A stretch of 64,000 nucleotides of DNA from Pogona vitticeps (GCF_051106095.1 NC_135786.1:24951001-25015000), one strand, 5' to 3'. Shown: positions 10,913-23,524, counted from the stretch's first letter. Notes: generated by a model not told the origin, from the letters alone. Program-made: numbers and translations.

Positions 10913-10993
10913 AAGTACTCTATCTTGCTTTCCAAACCTTTTTACTATAAATTCTTGGAATTCTTTTCTTTAATTTCTCCTGTTGTCTCCATT

Positions 10994-11392
10994 GGCATCC
11001 TTCAGTCTTGAGAGACTATGGTAACGTGCTCTGTATGGAGGACTTGGAACAGCGTCTAGTGTGGCTGAGAAGGCCAATTCGAGAGTGACAGTCCCTTCCA
11101 CACTGAAGACAAATCCAACCTGTCCCCTGTCCAGCTCCCTGATTTTGCTGCTTCTGGGACTGCCTCTTTGCCTTGGCCTGCTGGACAAGGGTCTCTTCAA
11201 ATTGGGAGAGGCCGTGATGGACCGCCTGCCTCCAGACTGAACCCTCAGATGTCAGGCTTTCCCATCTGTTGAGGTCCATTTCTAAGGCCTTCAGATCCCG
11301 CTTGCAGATATCCTTGTATGGCAGCTGTGGTCTCCCTCTGGGGTGATTTCCCTGCACTAATTCTCCATACAGGAGATCTTTTGGAACCCTAT
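10994..11392 (-). mobile_element. LINE ORF C-terminal fragment
   Basis: The minus strand encodes RVPKDLLYGELVQGNHPRGR, YKDICKRDLKALEMDLNRWE and ICLQCGRDCHSRIGL: the C-terminal region of a non-LTR retrotransposon ORF2 with its Cys/His knuckle. A closely similar copy is at 22328-22742. It is a 5'-truncated retrotransposon piece, not a host gene. Confidence 0.7.
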
Positions 11393-11399
11393 TGTTTAT

Positions 11400-12555
11400 G
11401 CACAGTGTTAATAAACAAGACAGCAGAAATGGGCAAAATTCAAGCTTGTGGAAGCTGTTTACTAAAACTGAGAGACTGGTGCAAAATAACATCTCTCAGA
11501 AGTAGCTGATTGGGAGTGCTTGGACAGGCTTGGACAATTATTTTCAGATTATAAAAGGCTCGTAGTTCGGGTTTTTTTAAAAAATCCACTCTGTCTTTCC
11601 TTTGACACTTAAATTTGTCTGGGCAACTTAGACATTAAAGGAGTTGTTATTGGAAAATGTCTGAGAGACAGAGGTCTTTGACCATCTACCATGAATTTTA
11701 AAAATATAGCAGAAAGTTTGCATGCTTGTTGTCCAGTAGGATCTTAGAAATTAGGAACACAACTGGAACCTGGAAACACAACGTTCTCTACACAAAGTGT
11801 GGAAGTCACAACTTAGGAGTTTCCCATGCCAGATTTTTCAGCCTTTTAATGTGCAAATTATCTAAAGAATCCTGGATGTATCAGGACAAGTGTCCTCACA
11901 AAAGCAGGACATGGATGTGGAAGCAATTTTAAGACTGTCCAGCTCCTGAGGAAGACAGAAAGAAGGGAAGATTGGCTAGGGGGTAAGACAAGAAAATCAT
12001 ATCAGTTCCTCCCTTCTGTGGACCTTCTTCTGATGTCTGGAGGGAGAAGAGGAGTAGGATGGGTAAGCAGGCAACTCTGAATGGACCATCCAGAGGTTCT
12101 TCTAGTCTTCAATCACATTGTGCCCATACAACAGGGAGAAAATTTACATCATTTTGTTGGGGTGGGTGGGAGGTCCAGCAGCTGGCAGGAAACAAAAACT
12201 GGAAGCTGCCATTTCTCCACCGAATGCCACAACCAGTGTAAATACACGATAAATAAAATAACAGAGGAAAAAAAATTCTGGTCCTCCTGGCAAAGATCTG
12301 AACACCAGAGGTTGGAAAATGGAGGGGATGGGGTGTTATTTGTTGATTGCTGCATTAGCACTAAGGCTAGAAGTGTCGTGCTAATAAATTTGTCCTCCAG
12401 ATATAAATCAATACTAAAAATAAGTCAAGGAACTAGGCAGGAATAAAAAGGTCTGACAAGACCAAAACTTTATAAATAGACTATAAATTCATACAATTTT
12501 GAACAAACAAAGGTCTTTAGAGACCTTGGAGTTGTCTTCTAAGCAAATGGCACTC
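11400..12555. other. PKIG 5' intron, unassigned sequence
   Basis: No gene or clear repeat seen. Chance frames up to 121 codons have no domain features. Confidence 0.45.
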
Positions 12556-12559
12556 GTAG

Positions 12560-13668
12560 ATCACATGCAGAATATGTGGCCCAAGCAGCATAGAGATCTG
12601 CATTAGCAACACTGAATTTTTTTTTATAACAAAGGGGGAGAATATATTCCAGCAGCTTTAAAAGTGTTTGAGGCTAAATCAATTAACCAGTTACTCTGTG
12701 ATGCGCAATTAGGACCCTATTCTGTCTTTACACCATTGGAAAGGGTCCAGACAAGATTTCTAAGAGCAATTCTGCAGGTACCATGTGAGATTCTTAATGC
12801 AGGTCTACGGCTGGAGATAGGATTCTTGAAGGTTGAAACAAAGATTTTTGGCTAACCATCTTTTAGCTTCTGGCTGAAACTAATTTTTTCCCAAGAAGTT
12901 TGACCTCTCTAATACTACAGGAGAATGATCAGTCAAATTGGAAGGAAGCTTTACTAGTCAAGCTCAGATCTTATGGTTTTTCAGAGGGCAATATAATATA
13001 TTTTTGATATGATGCTGCAAACCAAGCTCTTAAGCAACGAGTTATGGAGGTGGAGAAGCAATATGATTTGGGAGCAATATCAAATAGTATTTATTTGGAT
13101 TAAACACTACTGCCTTTTAAACCAGCTAACTACCTTTACTCACTGTTAATACTCAAATATCGTAGAGCCTTTACCCTTGCCCGACTATATGCATTACCAT
13201 CGGCAGTACAAGAAGGGAAGTACAATATAAAAAAATTCCATACTCTCAACATAGATGTCCTTGTAATTTGGGTGCTATAGAAACAGTTATGCATGTTTTC
13301 CTGTCCTGTCCTTATTATGTTGATATTCTGTGGAATTTTATTGAACATCCTCTAAAATTACTCCCTGGACGCTCTAAGGCTTTTTACACGCTTCTATTGC
13401 TGTCTGGACGCAATATAGATATCTGGAACAATGTGGTGAAATTCCTTGCAGCTGTTGTTAAAATCCGTGAAAGGAAGGTTTTAAAAATTACTATACATGA
13501 GTTTAGTTATTAGTGGGTACCTGAAAGGAAGACTAAGGTAGTATAATATATTGCTCTGTTTTTAATTTAGTATGTTTTTTTCTTTTTATATATGTGTTTA
13601 ATTGTTTTTGTACATTGATTTGTATGCCTAGATATTGGTCTATGACTGTATTAAACTTGATCTGATCT
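12560..13668 (+). mobile_element. Non-LTR retrotransposon C-terminal fragment
   Basis: In-frame patches LERVQTRFLRAILQVPCEI and ETVMHVFLSCPYYVDILWNF match the C-terminal region of vertebrate LINEs (the 'H-FLSCP-Y' motif). The 3' end carries 'gtctatgactgtattaaac' and a short GATCT repeat. The clade is uncertain. Confidence 0.55.
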
Positions 13669-14149
13669 GAGCCCATGAAAAAATAAGTATACTTCTCCCT
13701 TGAATTATATGGTTCTGAATAGCATAGTTTTAGTTGTACACAGATGTTTAAAAATAAATAAATATTCTGATAAATAAATGAATATGCATTAAATAAATAT
13801 GCAATAAATACTGTGCCCCTGGCTACCCCAAACCCCATTAGTTCAACACTGAAGGCTTCAAAATGGTCTGCTTGCTCCCAAACACAGTAGCTCTAATTCA
13901 GTCTCTCAATCCAGAGGTCATAAGCATCTTTAAGGCTCATTACACATGATACTGTAAGGAAAGCAATGTCAATGCTACGCAAGAGAATCCAGATAGAGAA
14001 AACTGTTGTATGGGGGGGGGGCTCCAGCACCCCTAACCCCAGAATTGTTGAAGGGAGAAATGTATTTTAAAGTAGAATATTGCCTGGGTACCCAAATCAT
14101 TTGCATTGTGCACTGAGAGTAACAGGCAGCCTAAAGGGGTAGGCTGCCT

Positions 14150-14286
14150 GTAAATTAATATAAATCGTAAATTTATATTACATTTTATATCATTTTGTTT
14201 TTAATGTAAAACTGTATATTTTAAATTGTTTTTATCTTCTAAATTGTGAGCCGCCCAGAGTAGACTATGTCTAGATGGGCGGCATA
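14150..14286 (+). mobile_element. L2-type LINE 3' tail
   Basis: AT-rich UTR leading to 'gagccgcccagagtagact' and 'gggcggcatataaa', the standard reptilian L2 tail block, then an expanded (AAAT)n tail. Confidence 0.65.
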
Positions 14287-14373
<87 letters not shown>

Positions 14374-14374
14374 A
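14286..14374. repeat. (AAAT)n microsatellite grown from a LINE tail
   Basis: About 22 units of TAAA continue directly from the L2 tail. Confidence 0.95.
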
Positions 14375-15063
14375 TGCATTTAAACAATAGTTGGGTTACA
14401 TCTATATTTAGTTGGGTTACTGCTCAGCTGGGGGTTTCTGGGAGTTGCATGTCGCTCGATACCCAGAAACATGACATTTTGCATATACATTAGAGAGATT
14501 CTACTTGAGAAAAAACTGGGTGGGTTATATCTTGATTAGCCATGTTGCTAAGGGAATCCTGGGAACTGTAAAAATGGTCAGTGCCACAAATACAAAGTTA
14601 GCCCTAAAATACTTCTGCTTTCACAACTGCTTCAACCAGACTTCCTGGCTGGGGGATCATCTTCTCTGAAACAATAAGAACTGCAAACACACATTGTGCA
14701 CAGACACAGTCCCAGTTTAAATACCAGACATGTAGTATCCCAATCGATAATGATGGCTAGGGGATACTGGGAGCTGTAGTCCTATAATCGCCACAGTCCA
14801 ATGTCTGAAAAAGTAAGAGATGGAAACATTAACTGGTACATGGATACAACTGTGCCCCCATTAAATAGATAGGCTGCATTTAGACTGTCCATGTGAGCTT
14901 GGGTATTCTGGGTTTTGTAATCTTCACTAAACCAAAAGTCATATCAACAAATAGTTGGGGGGCATGGGAGAGAGGCAGATTCTGCAGGTTGGAGACCAAG
15001 GAATTACTTGTGTGTATTCTGGGAACTGTAATCTCAAAACATCTCAGAAACAATCTCCAAAGC

Positions 15064-15183
15064 AAAAGTATTCTATGGTTGTGGGGTTTTTTTGGGCTGT
15101 TCGGCTGTGTTCTGGAGAACACAGCCCAAATAGCCCCCAAAAAATCCACAACAACCATCAGATCCCAGCTGTGAAAGCCTTTG
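15064..15183. mobile_element. Penelope-like element terminal repeat fragment (palindromic)
   Basis: Left arm 'ggttgtggggtttttttggg' through 'ctgtgttctggag' is mirrored by 'aacacagccc' through 'cacaacaacc'. It is followed by 'atcagatcccagctgtgaaagcc', the same end block as the longer copy at 55110-55325. Assignment to Penelope-like elements is from memory of reptile repeats. Confidence 0.5.
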
Positions 15184-15689
15184 AGAACACTATTCTACTT
15201 TGGAACAGTATTCTACTTTGGAATACTCTGTCCTCTGTATTCTAGAACTTTATCTTTTATACAGTACACTTCCATTGAAATGAACAAATCTAGTGGGAGG
15301 GTGGAAGTAATGTTTTTTGGGGGGGGAATGGGGAGGGAAGGAGAACAGTGCGAAAGAAAGAGTAGAGAAGGCATGGGGTGGGACACAAAGCTGGTGAAGC
15401 GAAGCATATTTGCTCGCTATTAATAGATATGGAATTTCAGCAATGTAAGCAACCATTTATTTGCTTCTGTGAAGCCCAGTATTATGTTTATGCAGAAGTA
15501 AATCAGAAGCAAATGTGTGTGCAATTGCTTTTCCTCCTTTCATACCAGGCTTATGTGACTCTTCACTATGATCTTGTCCACTGTTGATTTCATGCTGTAA
15601 TCCTTATTGGGCTATGGAATTTCTTGCCTCTGAAACTAAATGGTAGGTAAAGCATAAATATAAAAACAATAATGAAATCAACTGGACTT

Positions 15690-16100
15690 ACTCCCTACTG
15701 AGATTAGAACTGCACATGATGATGGCACCGCATTACTGTTGTTATGTGATATTAAGTTGCTTCTCCAAAAGGTCCTATCATTAACAGCCCTGCAAAATTC
15801 TTTCAGATTAAATGCTCTGGTTTTCTTTATTGAGTCAATCTATCTTATATTTGCTTTTCCTTTTCCCCTGCTGCCTTCAGTGTTTCCTAGCATTACTGTC
15901 TTTTCCAGTGTGTCTTGTACAATAGCCTCGATTTCATCATTTTTGCTTCTAGAGAGTTCAGGCGTGTTCCAGCACCCATTTATTTTTCTTTGTGAAGTGA
16001 TGGTCCATGGTATCTTTAAAGCTGTCCTCCAACACCATATTTTCAATGAACCACTTTTTTTTCTTGTCAGCTTTCTACACTGCCTAATTTTCATATCCAT
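15690..16100 (-). mobile_element. RTE/Bov-B-like LINE fragment
   Basis: The minus strand reads WCWRTALKIPWTI and EKTVMLGNTEGSRGKGK, matching the RTE/Bov-B ORF patch 'WCWRRLL--PWT ... EKTLMLGKIEGRR-RGR'. It is decayed, with no intact frame. Confidence 0.65.
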
Positions 16101-16105
16101 ACATA

Positions 16106-16381
16106 CCCTGTTTTCTCAAAAATACCTAACCTGAAAATAAGTCCTTGTGTGATTTTTCAGAATGCTAGTAATATAAGCCCTACCCCAAAAATAAGCCCCA
16201 GTTAAGTGAAACTCCACCCTCCACCATTGTGCAGCAACCAGAAGATGACATGACTGTATTTGAATAAATGTAGATTGTTGTACATGAAAAAAAAATAAAA
16301 CATCTCCTGAAAATAAGCCCTAATGGGTTTTCTGGAGCAAAAATTAACATAAGACCCTGTCTCATTTTCAGAGAAACCCGA
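16106..16381. mobile_element. TA-associated MITE (CCCTGTTTTC family)
   Basis: Begins CCCTGTTTTCTCAAAAATAC after a TA and contains repeated 'cctgaaaataag' and 'ataagcccta' modules in inverted arrangement. It ends near 'cattttcagagaaaccc'. This is a very common amniote MITE type; the right end is worn. Confidence 0.7.
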
Positions 16382-16639
16382 CAGTGTAAAGGAATATCAT
16401 AGTATGATGATCTTGGCCTTGGTCTCCAGCAGCACATCTTTATTACACTTGAGTATTTTTTTTTCTAGTTCCTGCATAGCTGTCCTTCTCAGTTCTAGAG
16501 TCTGGGAGCAGAGGCAGAGAAGGCCCTCTCTTGTGTCCGCACCAAGTATAAATGAGGATGGTGGAACGGAGAGAAAGGCCTCTCCTGATGATCTTAACAC
16601 CTGGTCAGCCTTATAAAGGGAGATACAGTTTTTGAGACA

Positions 16640-17138
16640 GCTTACATCCAATCCAGGCTCTATAGGTTAAAACCAGTACTTTGAATTCCAGAAATTAATA
16701 GGCACCAGTTGAGCTACTGTATCAGGGCTTATGTGATCTGCGTAACCTGACTTAGTTAACTATTTGCAGCATTTTGGACATGCTGAACTTTCCAAACACA
16801 GCCCCAAGTACAGCACATTACAGTAATCCAGCCAGAATGCAACTAAGGCATGTGTCACTGTAGCCAAGTCAGACCTCTCCAGGAACAGGCACAACTGGTG
16901 CACTAATTTTAACTGTAAAAGAACTCCTGGACACTTGGGCATCGAGGTTCAAAGACAAATCCAGGAGTATCCCAAGCTACGCACCTTTGTTTTCAGAGGG
17001 GGTGTCACCCCATCCAGCACAGGCTGAATCTCTGTCCCATTATTCTGTTTTTCAAGTGACCAGGAGCACCTCTGTCTAGAATTGAAATAACCCTTGGATT
17101 CTGATGGAAAGGAAAGACAGGGTTGTGTGTCATCTGCA
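16640..17138 (-). mobile_element. L2 LINE RT, downstream half (split by CR1)
   Basis: The minus strand encodes FADDTQPCLSFPSES (RT catalytic box), QPVLDGVTPPLKTKVRSLGY, and FLERSDLATVTHALV with DYCNVLYLGL. These are L2 RT and thumb motifs. It continues the copy at 17595-18060 after a CR1 insertion. Confidence 0.8.
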
Positions 17139-17594
17139 AACTCATACAATCACAGAATCATAGAATAATTGGGTTGAAAGGAACCTATGTTGTATGTCCA
17201 GGGAGGGCTTTAAGTGCTATGGGGCAGTATATAAGCAGCAGGCTTTTATAAGACCATCGAGTCCAACCCCCTGCTCAATGCAGGAATCCAAAACAAATCA
17301 GATCTGACAGATGGTTGTCCAAATTTCTCTTTAACACCTCCAGCATTGGAGCGCTCACCACTTACCAGGATAATTTGTACATTTTTGTACTGCTATTACA
17401 GTTAAAAGTTTTTTTTTTTTGCTGATACTTGTTCCAGTTTATTGGCATCCTTCCTAAAGTGACGTGTCCAGAACTGGACACGGTACTCTAGATGTGGCCA
17501 ACCAGTGTCAAATAGAGGGGAACTAGTACCTTATGGGATTTGGAGACTATACAGTAGTCTGTTAATGCAGCCTAAAATACCATTTGCCTTTTAG
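17139..17594 (-). mobile_element. CR1 LINE 3' end inserted in L2
   Basis: Contains the antisense CR1 3' block 'atcacagaatcatagaata', 'ccatcgagtccaaccccctg' and 'acagatggttgtcc', then 'gaactggacacggtactcta' further upstream in the element. It interrupts the L2 reading HQYA | FADDTQ exactly at the catalytic motif, so it inserted later. Confidence 0.8.
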
Positions 17595-18060
17595 GCATAC
17601 TGGTGACAGCAAACCCCCAAACTCTGGACAATCCCTCCCATCAGTTTCATGTAGATGTTAAACAGCAGAGGAGACAAAAGACAATCTTGAGGGACACCTC
17701 AGGCCAGAATGTCAATCAAGGTTCTCCCAGGACCATTTTCTGTGTTCTGCCCTCCAAAAAGGACCAAGGTCACACTAAAACAGTGCCTCTAAGTCCCATT
17801 CGAGAAAGAAGACCCGAAAGGATACCATGGTTAATGGTATCAAAAGCTGCTGAGAGGTCCAGCAGAACTAACAGGGGCATACTCCCCATGTTCAGTTGCT
17901 GGCTTAGGGCATCCACCAAGGTGACCAAAGTAGTCTGCATTTCATAACTAGTCCTTAAGTCAAGTTGGAATGGATCTGAATAATCTGCCTAATCAAGGAA
18001 CCCCTTGAGCTATGTACAGAAAACTTTCCCTCGATTTTAGCCATCCAGGGGAGGGTGTGT
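17595..18060 (-). mobile_element. L2 LINE RT, upstream half
   Basis: The minus strand shows the antisense of 'LLDLSAAFDTINH' around 17830-17880, then GVPQDCLLSPLLFNIYMKL and VCCHQYA ending at 17595, i.e. the RT fingers and palm of L2. Together with 16640-17138 this is one 5'-truncated copy. Confidence 0.75.
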
Positions 18061-18640
18061 GTCCATAAAGTTGATGGGTTTGGTGCTGTATTCCCTTATT
18101 TCATTCATTATTTTCTAGCACCTCTTGATGTAATTCTGGAGGGGCAGTGCCAGCCAAATAATGGACTTTTTCAATGGAGATAGGATTCAGGCAGCCAGTA
18201 ATAATGCTGCATGATTCATTCACATCCATTTGCTTCACATCTGGTGATTTGTACCATACGGCACTAGCATATTCTGCTGTGGAACAGCACAGGGACAAAG
18301 CTCTTGTTCTTGTTGTTTGTGGGTATGCACCCCAGCCTGACCCAGCCATTTTCGTCAGTATATTATTTTTGGCAGCAACTTTCTGTTTGGTGTTTAGATA
18401 ATGTTTTTTGCAGGTCAAGGTTCAATCCAGAGTGACGTCCAAATACTTTGGGGTAGGTCAACGTTCCAGAATCTTGCCTTCCCAGCTAACTCTTCTCTGT
18501 TCTTTAAGTGGAGGAACCAGACCGGTGCTTTTAAAGGGTTTAGTTTCAGGTGGTTGTTTTTATAATATAAGAAAAGATCTTCTAATGCAAAGGTTAGCTG
18601 GTGGTCGATGGCTTCCTAGCTTTCCCCCTGGTCTGTCAAG
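18061..18640 (-). mobile_element. Non-LTR retrotransposon C-terminal fragment
   Basis: The minus strand reads LSLCCSTAEYASAVWYKSP, DVNESCSIITGCLNP and KVHYLAGTAPPELHQEV. This is the 'STAEY--PVW ... IITGCL-PTP' segment common at the C-terminus of vertebrate LINE ORF2 copies. Degenerate. Confidence 0.65.
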
Positions 18641-18656
18641 GCAAGATCCTTCCAGA

Positions 18657-18868
18657 AGTGTTTACTCTTAAAGAGCTATCTGTAACTCTAGCAATCTGTG
18701 CTGAAACAATAAAGAGGTAGGGAGGGGTGTTAATTGGGGATCCCAGCTTCTTCCAGACAAAATCTCACTCCCATAAACTTCTTTTGATCTGTTTTAAATC
18801 CATCTCTTGGTTATTGTTTTAACAGTAAGATTCTGAACCCTTAAAAGATAAGAGATGTTTATTTGCTT
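18657..18868 (+). repeat. Dispersed repeat, LTR-like; inverted partner at 30245-30520
   Basis: Shares long blocks with the complement of 30245-30520: 'tgtttactcttaaagagct', 'aatctgtgctgaaac', 'tttgatctgttttaaat' and 'tctgaacccttaaaag'. An AATAAA follows the 'ctgaaac' block. Promoter-like and polyadenylation-like spacing suggests an LTR-type fossil, but the ends are not defined. Confidence 0.5.
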
Positions 18869-18869
18869 A

Positions 18870-20249
18870 TCTCTTGTAGAATATATCAATGTATGCCACA
18901 AATTTCTGTGTTCTCCTCGTTCTAGAAAATATGCATAGTATTGCAGTGTTCATTATATCTTATAGTGTGCATGGAAAGTTGTCATGACTATAAAATGCTT
19001 GATGAAATGACTTTGGAAATTCCTTGGACTGATAGTGTAATTCATTCCTCTAGATGTGTCACAAGAGATATCTGGTGGCTCTTCCAGAACACAAATCATC
19101 CTGATTCTGTTCAATGTCATCTTGAAGTGCAGGGGTTTATAAAGAGATAAGATGAAACCACCTTTTTGACTGTTGTGGGAAAAGAAACAGAATATGTCAG
19201 AAGGTTATCGCAATCATGAGCCTGTAATAAATTGTTTGTCAGGCATAAGTTCCTTTCTGGCAGAAAGAACTCAACAACAATTTATAATTATTGTAGAATC
19301 TTTATAGGAAGACATAAAATAGACCGTTCAAAATGTCAGTTTCTATTCTGTTACTGCACTGAATCTGTTAGGTATTGCTATTATCCTTCTGCTGATGGAA
19401 AAGAGGAATATGCGCACATGTTTTCTATTACCATAAGCAATAGGTACAAAAACATGTTAATGATTCCCCCTGTGCAAGTCCAATTTAGATAGGCAGAGAG
19501 GCATATTAAATTTAACTAGTAGTCATAAACTGTATTGTAAGCCACCTGGTTCACCTAGGCAAACAGTAGGGCTGTAGCTAGGAGTTCTGAGAACTGGAAC
19601 AAGCAGCATTGCCTGCCCAGTGCCCTGAGCCTCCTCCTCTTGTTTCTTGGGTAGGAACAGGCCTACTCCACAGGGCCAGTGTGCTGGAATCTGATACTCC
19701 CTCCCCTGCAGCACAGCTGCACCAGTCCTTCTTGTCTGATAGGATGGGTAGGGCTTTGTGGTGTCCTTTTTTCTGTCCTTGAAGGCATAAACATTCTCTT
19801 TTTCCAGGAGAAATACTAGGGTGACATGCAGTTGTCAGTGGCAGCATTTGCTTCCTGCTTTAAGAGGTGGGGTGAGCTGTGGCTCTGTGGAGAGCTCTTC
19901 TGAGGCTGAATCATCATCTCTTTCCCTAATAATCTCCAACAGATTCATCTCTAACTTGGGTGCCCTCTAGATTTTAGCACCCTGGGGCAAAACCACAGTT
20001 GCACTACCCTACTTACTGTTGCAGAGTTTCAAATTTCTGATTAAAATTCCTTTTTGTTACACAGTAAAAGTACAGAGACTCACAGAGGAGAATAGCTACA
20101 AGTTCCCCAAATATTCCATCCCTTTCTCACTTAAGGTTTCATTAACTCACTTTGAGACATCTATAAGTGAAAGAATAAAAACATTTCATTACTTACACTT
20201 GTGAACAGATCAACAGCAAACAAAAATGAATTTCAACAAACTAAAGAGA
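18870..20249. other. PKIG 5' intron, unassigned
   Basis: No gene or confident repeat. 19520-19850 is less AT-rich with a stop-poor minus strand but no recognisable protein. Confidence 0.4.
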
Positions 20250-20405
20250 GGGAAAGGAACACTCAGCAGAGAGGCGGGGCTCTCTTTGAATTCAGAGGTG
20301 GGAGAGATTGGCAGTCATCCAGCCCTCCAAAACCCCTCCCAGTCACTCAAACCACAGGCAGCATGCCAGGCTATAAATAAAGCTTCAACGCTTACAGCTC
20401 TGCAA
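20250..20405 (+). repeat. Dispersed repeat, copy 1
   Basis: Shares 'actcagcagagaggc', 'ggggctctctttgaattca' and later 'agcatgc' blocks with 22765-22930. Contains a TATA-like 'gctataaataaagc'. Family not recognised. Confidence 0.45.
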
Positions 20406-21309
20406 ACCAAACAATTCAATAAATCCTTAGCTAGGAGCAGACCACTGGAGAAATCACACTCCAGTAACTGCCCTTTCCTATCGCATGTTATCAAGCCATG
20501 TTAACTATTTGGATGAATCTTGCAATAACTGGATTACTTTCTGCCAGGGCTGATCAGCAGCTGTTTTATCCCTTTTCATGTTAGGTAAAGGGCTTCTTGC
20601 AAGAACAAACTTTTGATGTTGTTCAAAGGAAGGATCTTGCAATCATCTTGGTCACCATCTTAATCACAATCAACATCATTATTGCCTTTATCATCATTAT
20701 CATTATTCAGAGGAAACTTTGCATGATGCTAAAATCAAGATGTGAAACAGGCTTGCTATATTTATTTTTGAGTTGGTTCTTGAAACATGCATTTTACTGA
20801 CAGAAGAAGAATGCCTTATAATGTAATTCTTTTTTTCAGCATATGGTAACGGTCAATTAATTTAGGACTGCAGCCTAAATTCTTGGAAATGCAGAACAGC
20901 CACAAGGGATTACTGAGGAACGGTTCCCAAATCCTTGACCTTTCTGTACATAAGTATCTTACATTCTATCTACACTGGCTCCTTAACTTGCAGCAAGTAG
21001 CCACTGAGATTTATGCTAAAGTTGCTACAAAGTATGAATATGTAATAGGATTCTGGCTAACAGGTATAAAAACCGACCACGATTTACAGTCCTAAGGAAA
21101 CTATGATCTAGTTCTCAAAGGGGATTTAAAACTATGTTTGCCATTTAGGATTTCTTATAGAGAAAGTGAGAGGTCTATGTAATGGAATGTTGGATTATAT
21201 ACATTTAGATATCTGCACAAAGGAATCTAGATATCAGAGAAACAACTAGACTTTGAAAATTTTCCCTAACAGCTAGCTCTTCATGTAGACATTATGCTTG
21301 TAATGGGGA

Positions 21310-21428
21310 CAGTCAACCCTGCCCGTCCAGATATTTTGGACTACAATTACTGCAATCTCTTAGCATTGGCTATGCTGCTGGGAGTTGAAGTCCAAGCCAC
21401 TGGAAGAGCCAAAGATTTCTCACCTCTG
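21310..21428. mobile_element. Palindromic hAT-type MITE, degenerate
   Basis: CAGTCAACCCTGCCCGTCCA and 'gatattttggactacaatta' are mirrored by 'gggagttgaagtccaa' and 'cacctctg'. The layout is the same as the cleaner copy at 52964-53099. Confidence 0.55.
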
Positions 21429-22327
21429 GATGACACATGTGTAAAATTGACTGAGCTGTGTCACAGATCTGACTAGGGCTTCCAATGCTATTAGTTGAAT
21501 CCCCGTTTAAGGCTGCTGTGGTTTAACCCTAGGGAAATCAATGGGATAGGACACATGACTTAAGTCCCGATGATTTTGAAGGAACTAAGTAGCCACTAGT
21601 TGCTAGTGCTGTACAATGGTGATGCTGTTCTTTTGCTATCCAGTTCTTCCTAATCTTTTAAAATAGAACCAATTAATGATTTAATATCCCAACCCGTAAT
21701 AATTGAATCAAATGGCATCGCAGCTGACATTTTAGACTCCGGATTTTTTATAAGAATGTTAAGAAGCACTTAATACATTCCAGTTCTTTCTGTTGTTTAG
21801 ACAGTTTTGTAAATGAGTCCCTGAGGCTAAGATGGTTTTCTTCTTTGAAAAGATAGTTTCACGTGGTCCCTTCTGTGTGACAAATCTTTTCTCGTGCCAT
21901 TTAATGTGCTGGAATGAGCAACATAACGTTAAAACAACAGATCTTTTAAACTAAATGTGTTGGCTGATGTTTCTAATTAGTTATTCTGTTTTAAAGCAAC
22001 TTTAAGAAAACAAAACATAAATCTAAAAGAGTCTTTGAAATAATTTAACATAAAACAATCTGGACCATAATATCAACATTAACTGTGGCTTCTTTATTTG
22101 TCCAAAGCTGGCTTGGTTCCCAAGTTCCAGAAATGCTTTTGAGATAACCAAAGTGGGTCACAGAAAGCTTCAGAAAAAGTTTCACGTTTGCAGTTTAGCT
22201 CTGTGAATGTCATTTTATTTCTCAGGCTGTAGCTTCTTTCGCAGTATGATGTAGGTATTTGTGGGTTCCACTGAGCACCAAAGTGTTGCAGAGTTATGAA
22301 TTTTTGCTGAACGATTGATTGATGATT

Positions 22328-22742
22328 AGGCATCCTTCAGTCTCGAGAGACTATGGTAACATGCTCTGTATGGAGGACCTGGAACAATGGCTGAGAAGAC
22401 CAATTCGAGAGTGACAATGCCTTCCCCACTGAAGGCAAATACAATCTGTCCCCTGTCCAGCTCCCAGGTTTTGTTGGTTTTGGGACTGCCTCTTTGCCTC
22501 AGCCTGCTGGACAAATGTCTCTTCAAAATGGAAGAGGCTGTGATGCAACGCCTGTCTCCAGGCTGAATGCTCACATGTCAGGGTTTCCCATCTGTTGAGG
22601 TCCATTACTAATGCTTTCATATTCCGCTTGCAGATGTCCTTGTATCGCAGCTGTGGTCTCCCTCTGGGGCAATTTCCCTGCACTAATTCTCCATACAGGG
22701 GATCTTTTGGAATCTGACCATCAGCCATTCTCACGACACTAT
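22328..22742 (-). mobile_element. LINE ORF C-terminal fragment, second copy
   Basis: The minus strand encodes QIPKDPLYGELVQGNCPRGR, YKDICKRNMKALVMDLNRWE and CLQWGRHCHSRIGLLSH, with strong similarity to 10994-11392. One knuckle Cys is replaced by Trp here. Plain LINE debris. Confidence 0.7.
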
Positions 22743-22764
22743 ACCGAACAGTGGCCACCAAAGA

Positions 22765-22930
22765 GGGAAAAGAATACTCAGCAGAGAGGCAGGGCTCTCT
22801 TTGAATTCAAAAGCTGGAAGGAATGATTGGTTAGTGCTGGACAGACAATCATCCCAGCCCAGAAAAGTCCCTCCCCATCACACAAACTGCAGACAGCATG
22901 CAAGACTGCAAACAGAACTCCACCCAAAGT
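22765..22930 (+). repeat. Dispersed repeat, copy 2
   Basis: Second copy of the repeat at 20250-20405, with the same 'ctcagcagagaggc' and 'gctctctttgaattca' start and 'acagcatgcaagactgcaaa' end. It adjoins the LINE fragment at 22328-22742. Confidence 0.45.
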
Positions 22931-23218
22931 ACATTAGATGGGTACATTTTGCAATTGGAAGTGGAGCTGTCTGAAGTAGTTAAAGCTGCATGCTCATCAT
23001 CTAAATCTTTTACTGTCTCACAAACTGCAATTTATAATCTGTAAAATCTGTATTGTTTGAAGAGGGATTCAGAAGCATTCTTTGACATCCTTGTGGATCC
23101 ATGAATTGGATGTTGATCTTGATTCATTGTTTCCTCTAGATCTATTTTATATTTGAGCTGTTGTTATTATTGTTTGGATTTTGTTATTTCTGTCTTTATG
23201 GGTTGGGGTGGACAGCTG

Positions 23219-23285
23219 TCTCTCTCTCTCTCTCTCTCTCAACAAACAAACAAACAAACAAACAAACAAACAAACAAACAAACAT
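23219..23285. repeat. (TC)n followed by (CAAA)n
   Basis: A CT dinucleotide run to about 23240, then ten or so ACAA units. Confidence 0.95.
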
Positions 23286-23524
23286 GCTTTTGTTTGGTGA
23301 TTTGTCATCAGAAAAAAAAATCAGGCTCCAGTTGCATGTTGCCTTTGCAAACAGAGCACCTTCAATAATGCATTTCTTATGCCCTCCTTGTATGAAGTTG
23401 CCTATATTTTTGTTCTAAAAGACTCAAGTTCAAACATCCACTCAGCCATGAAGCCGTTTAAGCTCCTTGAGCAAGAAGGCAAACATAAGTAAAACACCTT
23501 GGTGGTATCTTTACTCACTCAGAG

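Larger units (their letters stand above)
13670..15063. other. PKIG 5' intron between LINE fragments
   Basis: Apart from the L2 tail and AAAT array, it contains 'gggagctgtagtcctataat' near 14770, a scrap like the palindromic hAT MITE arm. Otherwise unassigned. Confidence 0.4.

Noticed and set aside
11016-11492. 158-codon minus-strand frame with a Cys/His knuckle
   Set aside because: Matches the C-terminus of a LINE ORF; a second copy at 22351 confirms it is repetitive, not a zinc-finger gene.
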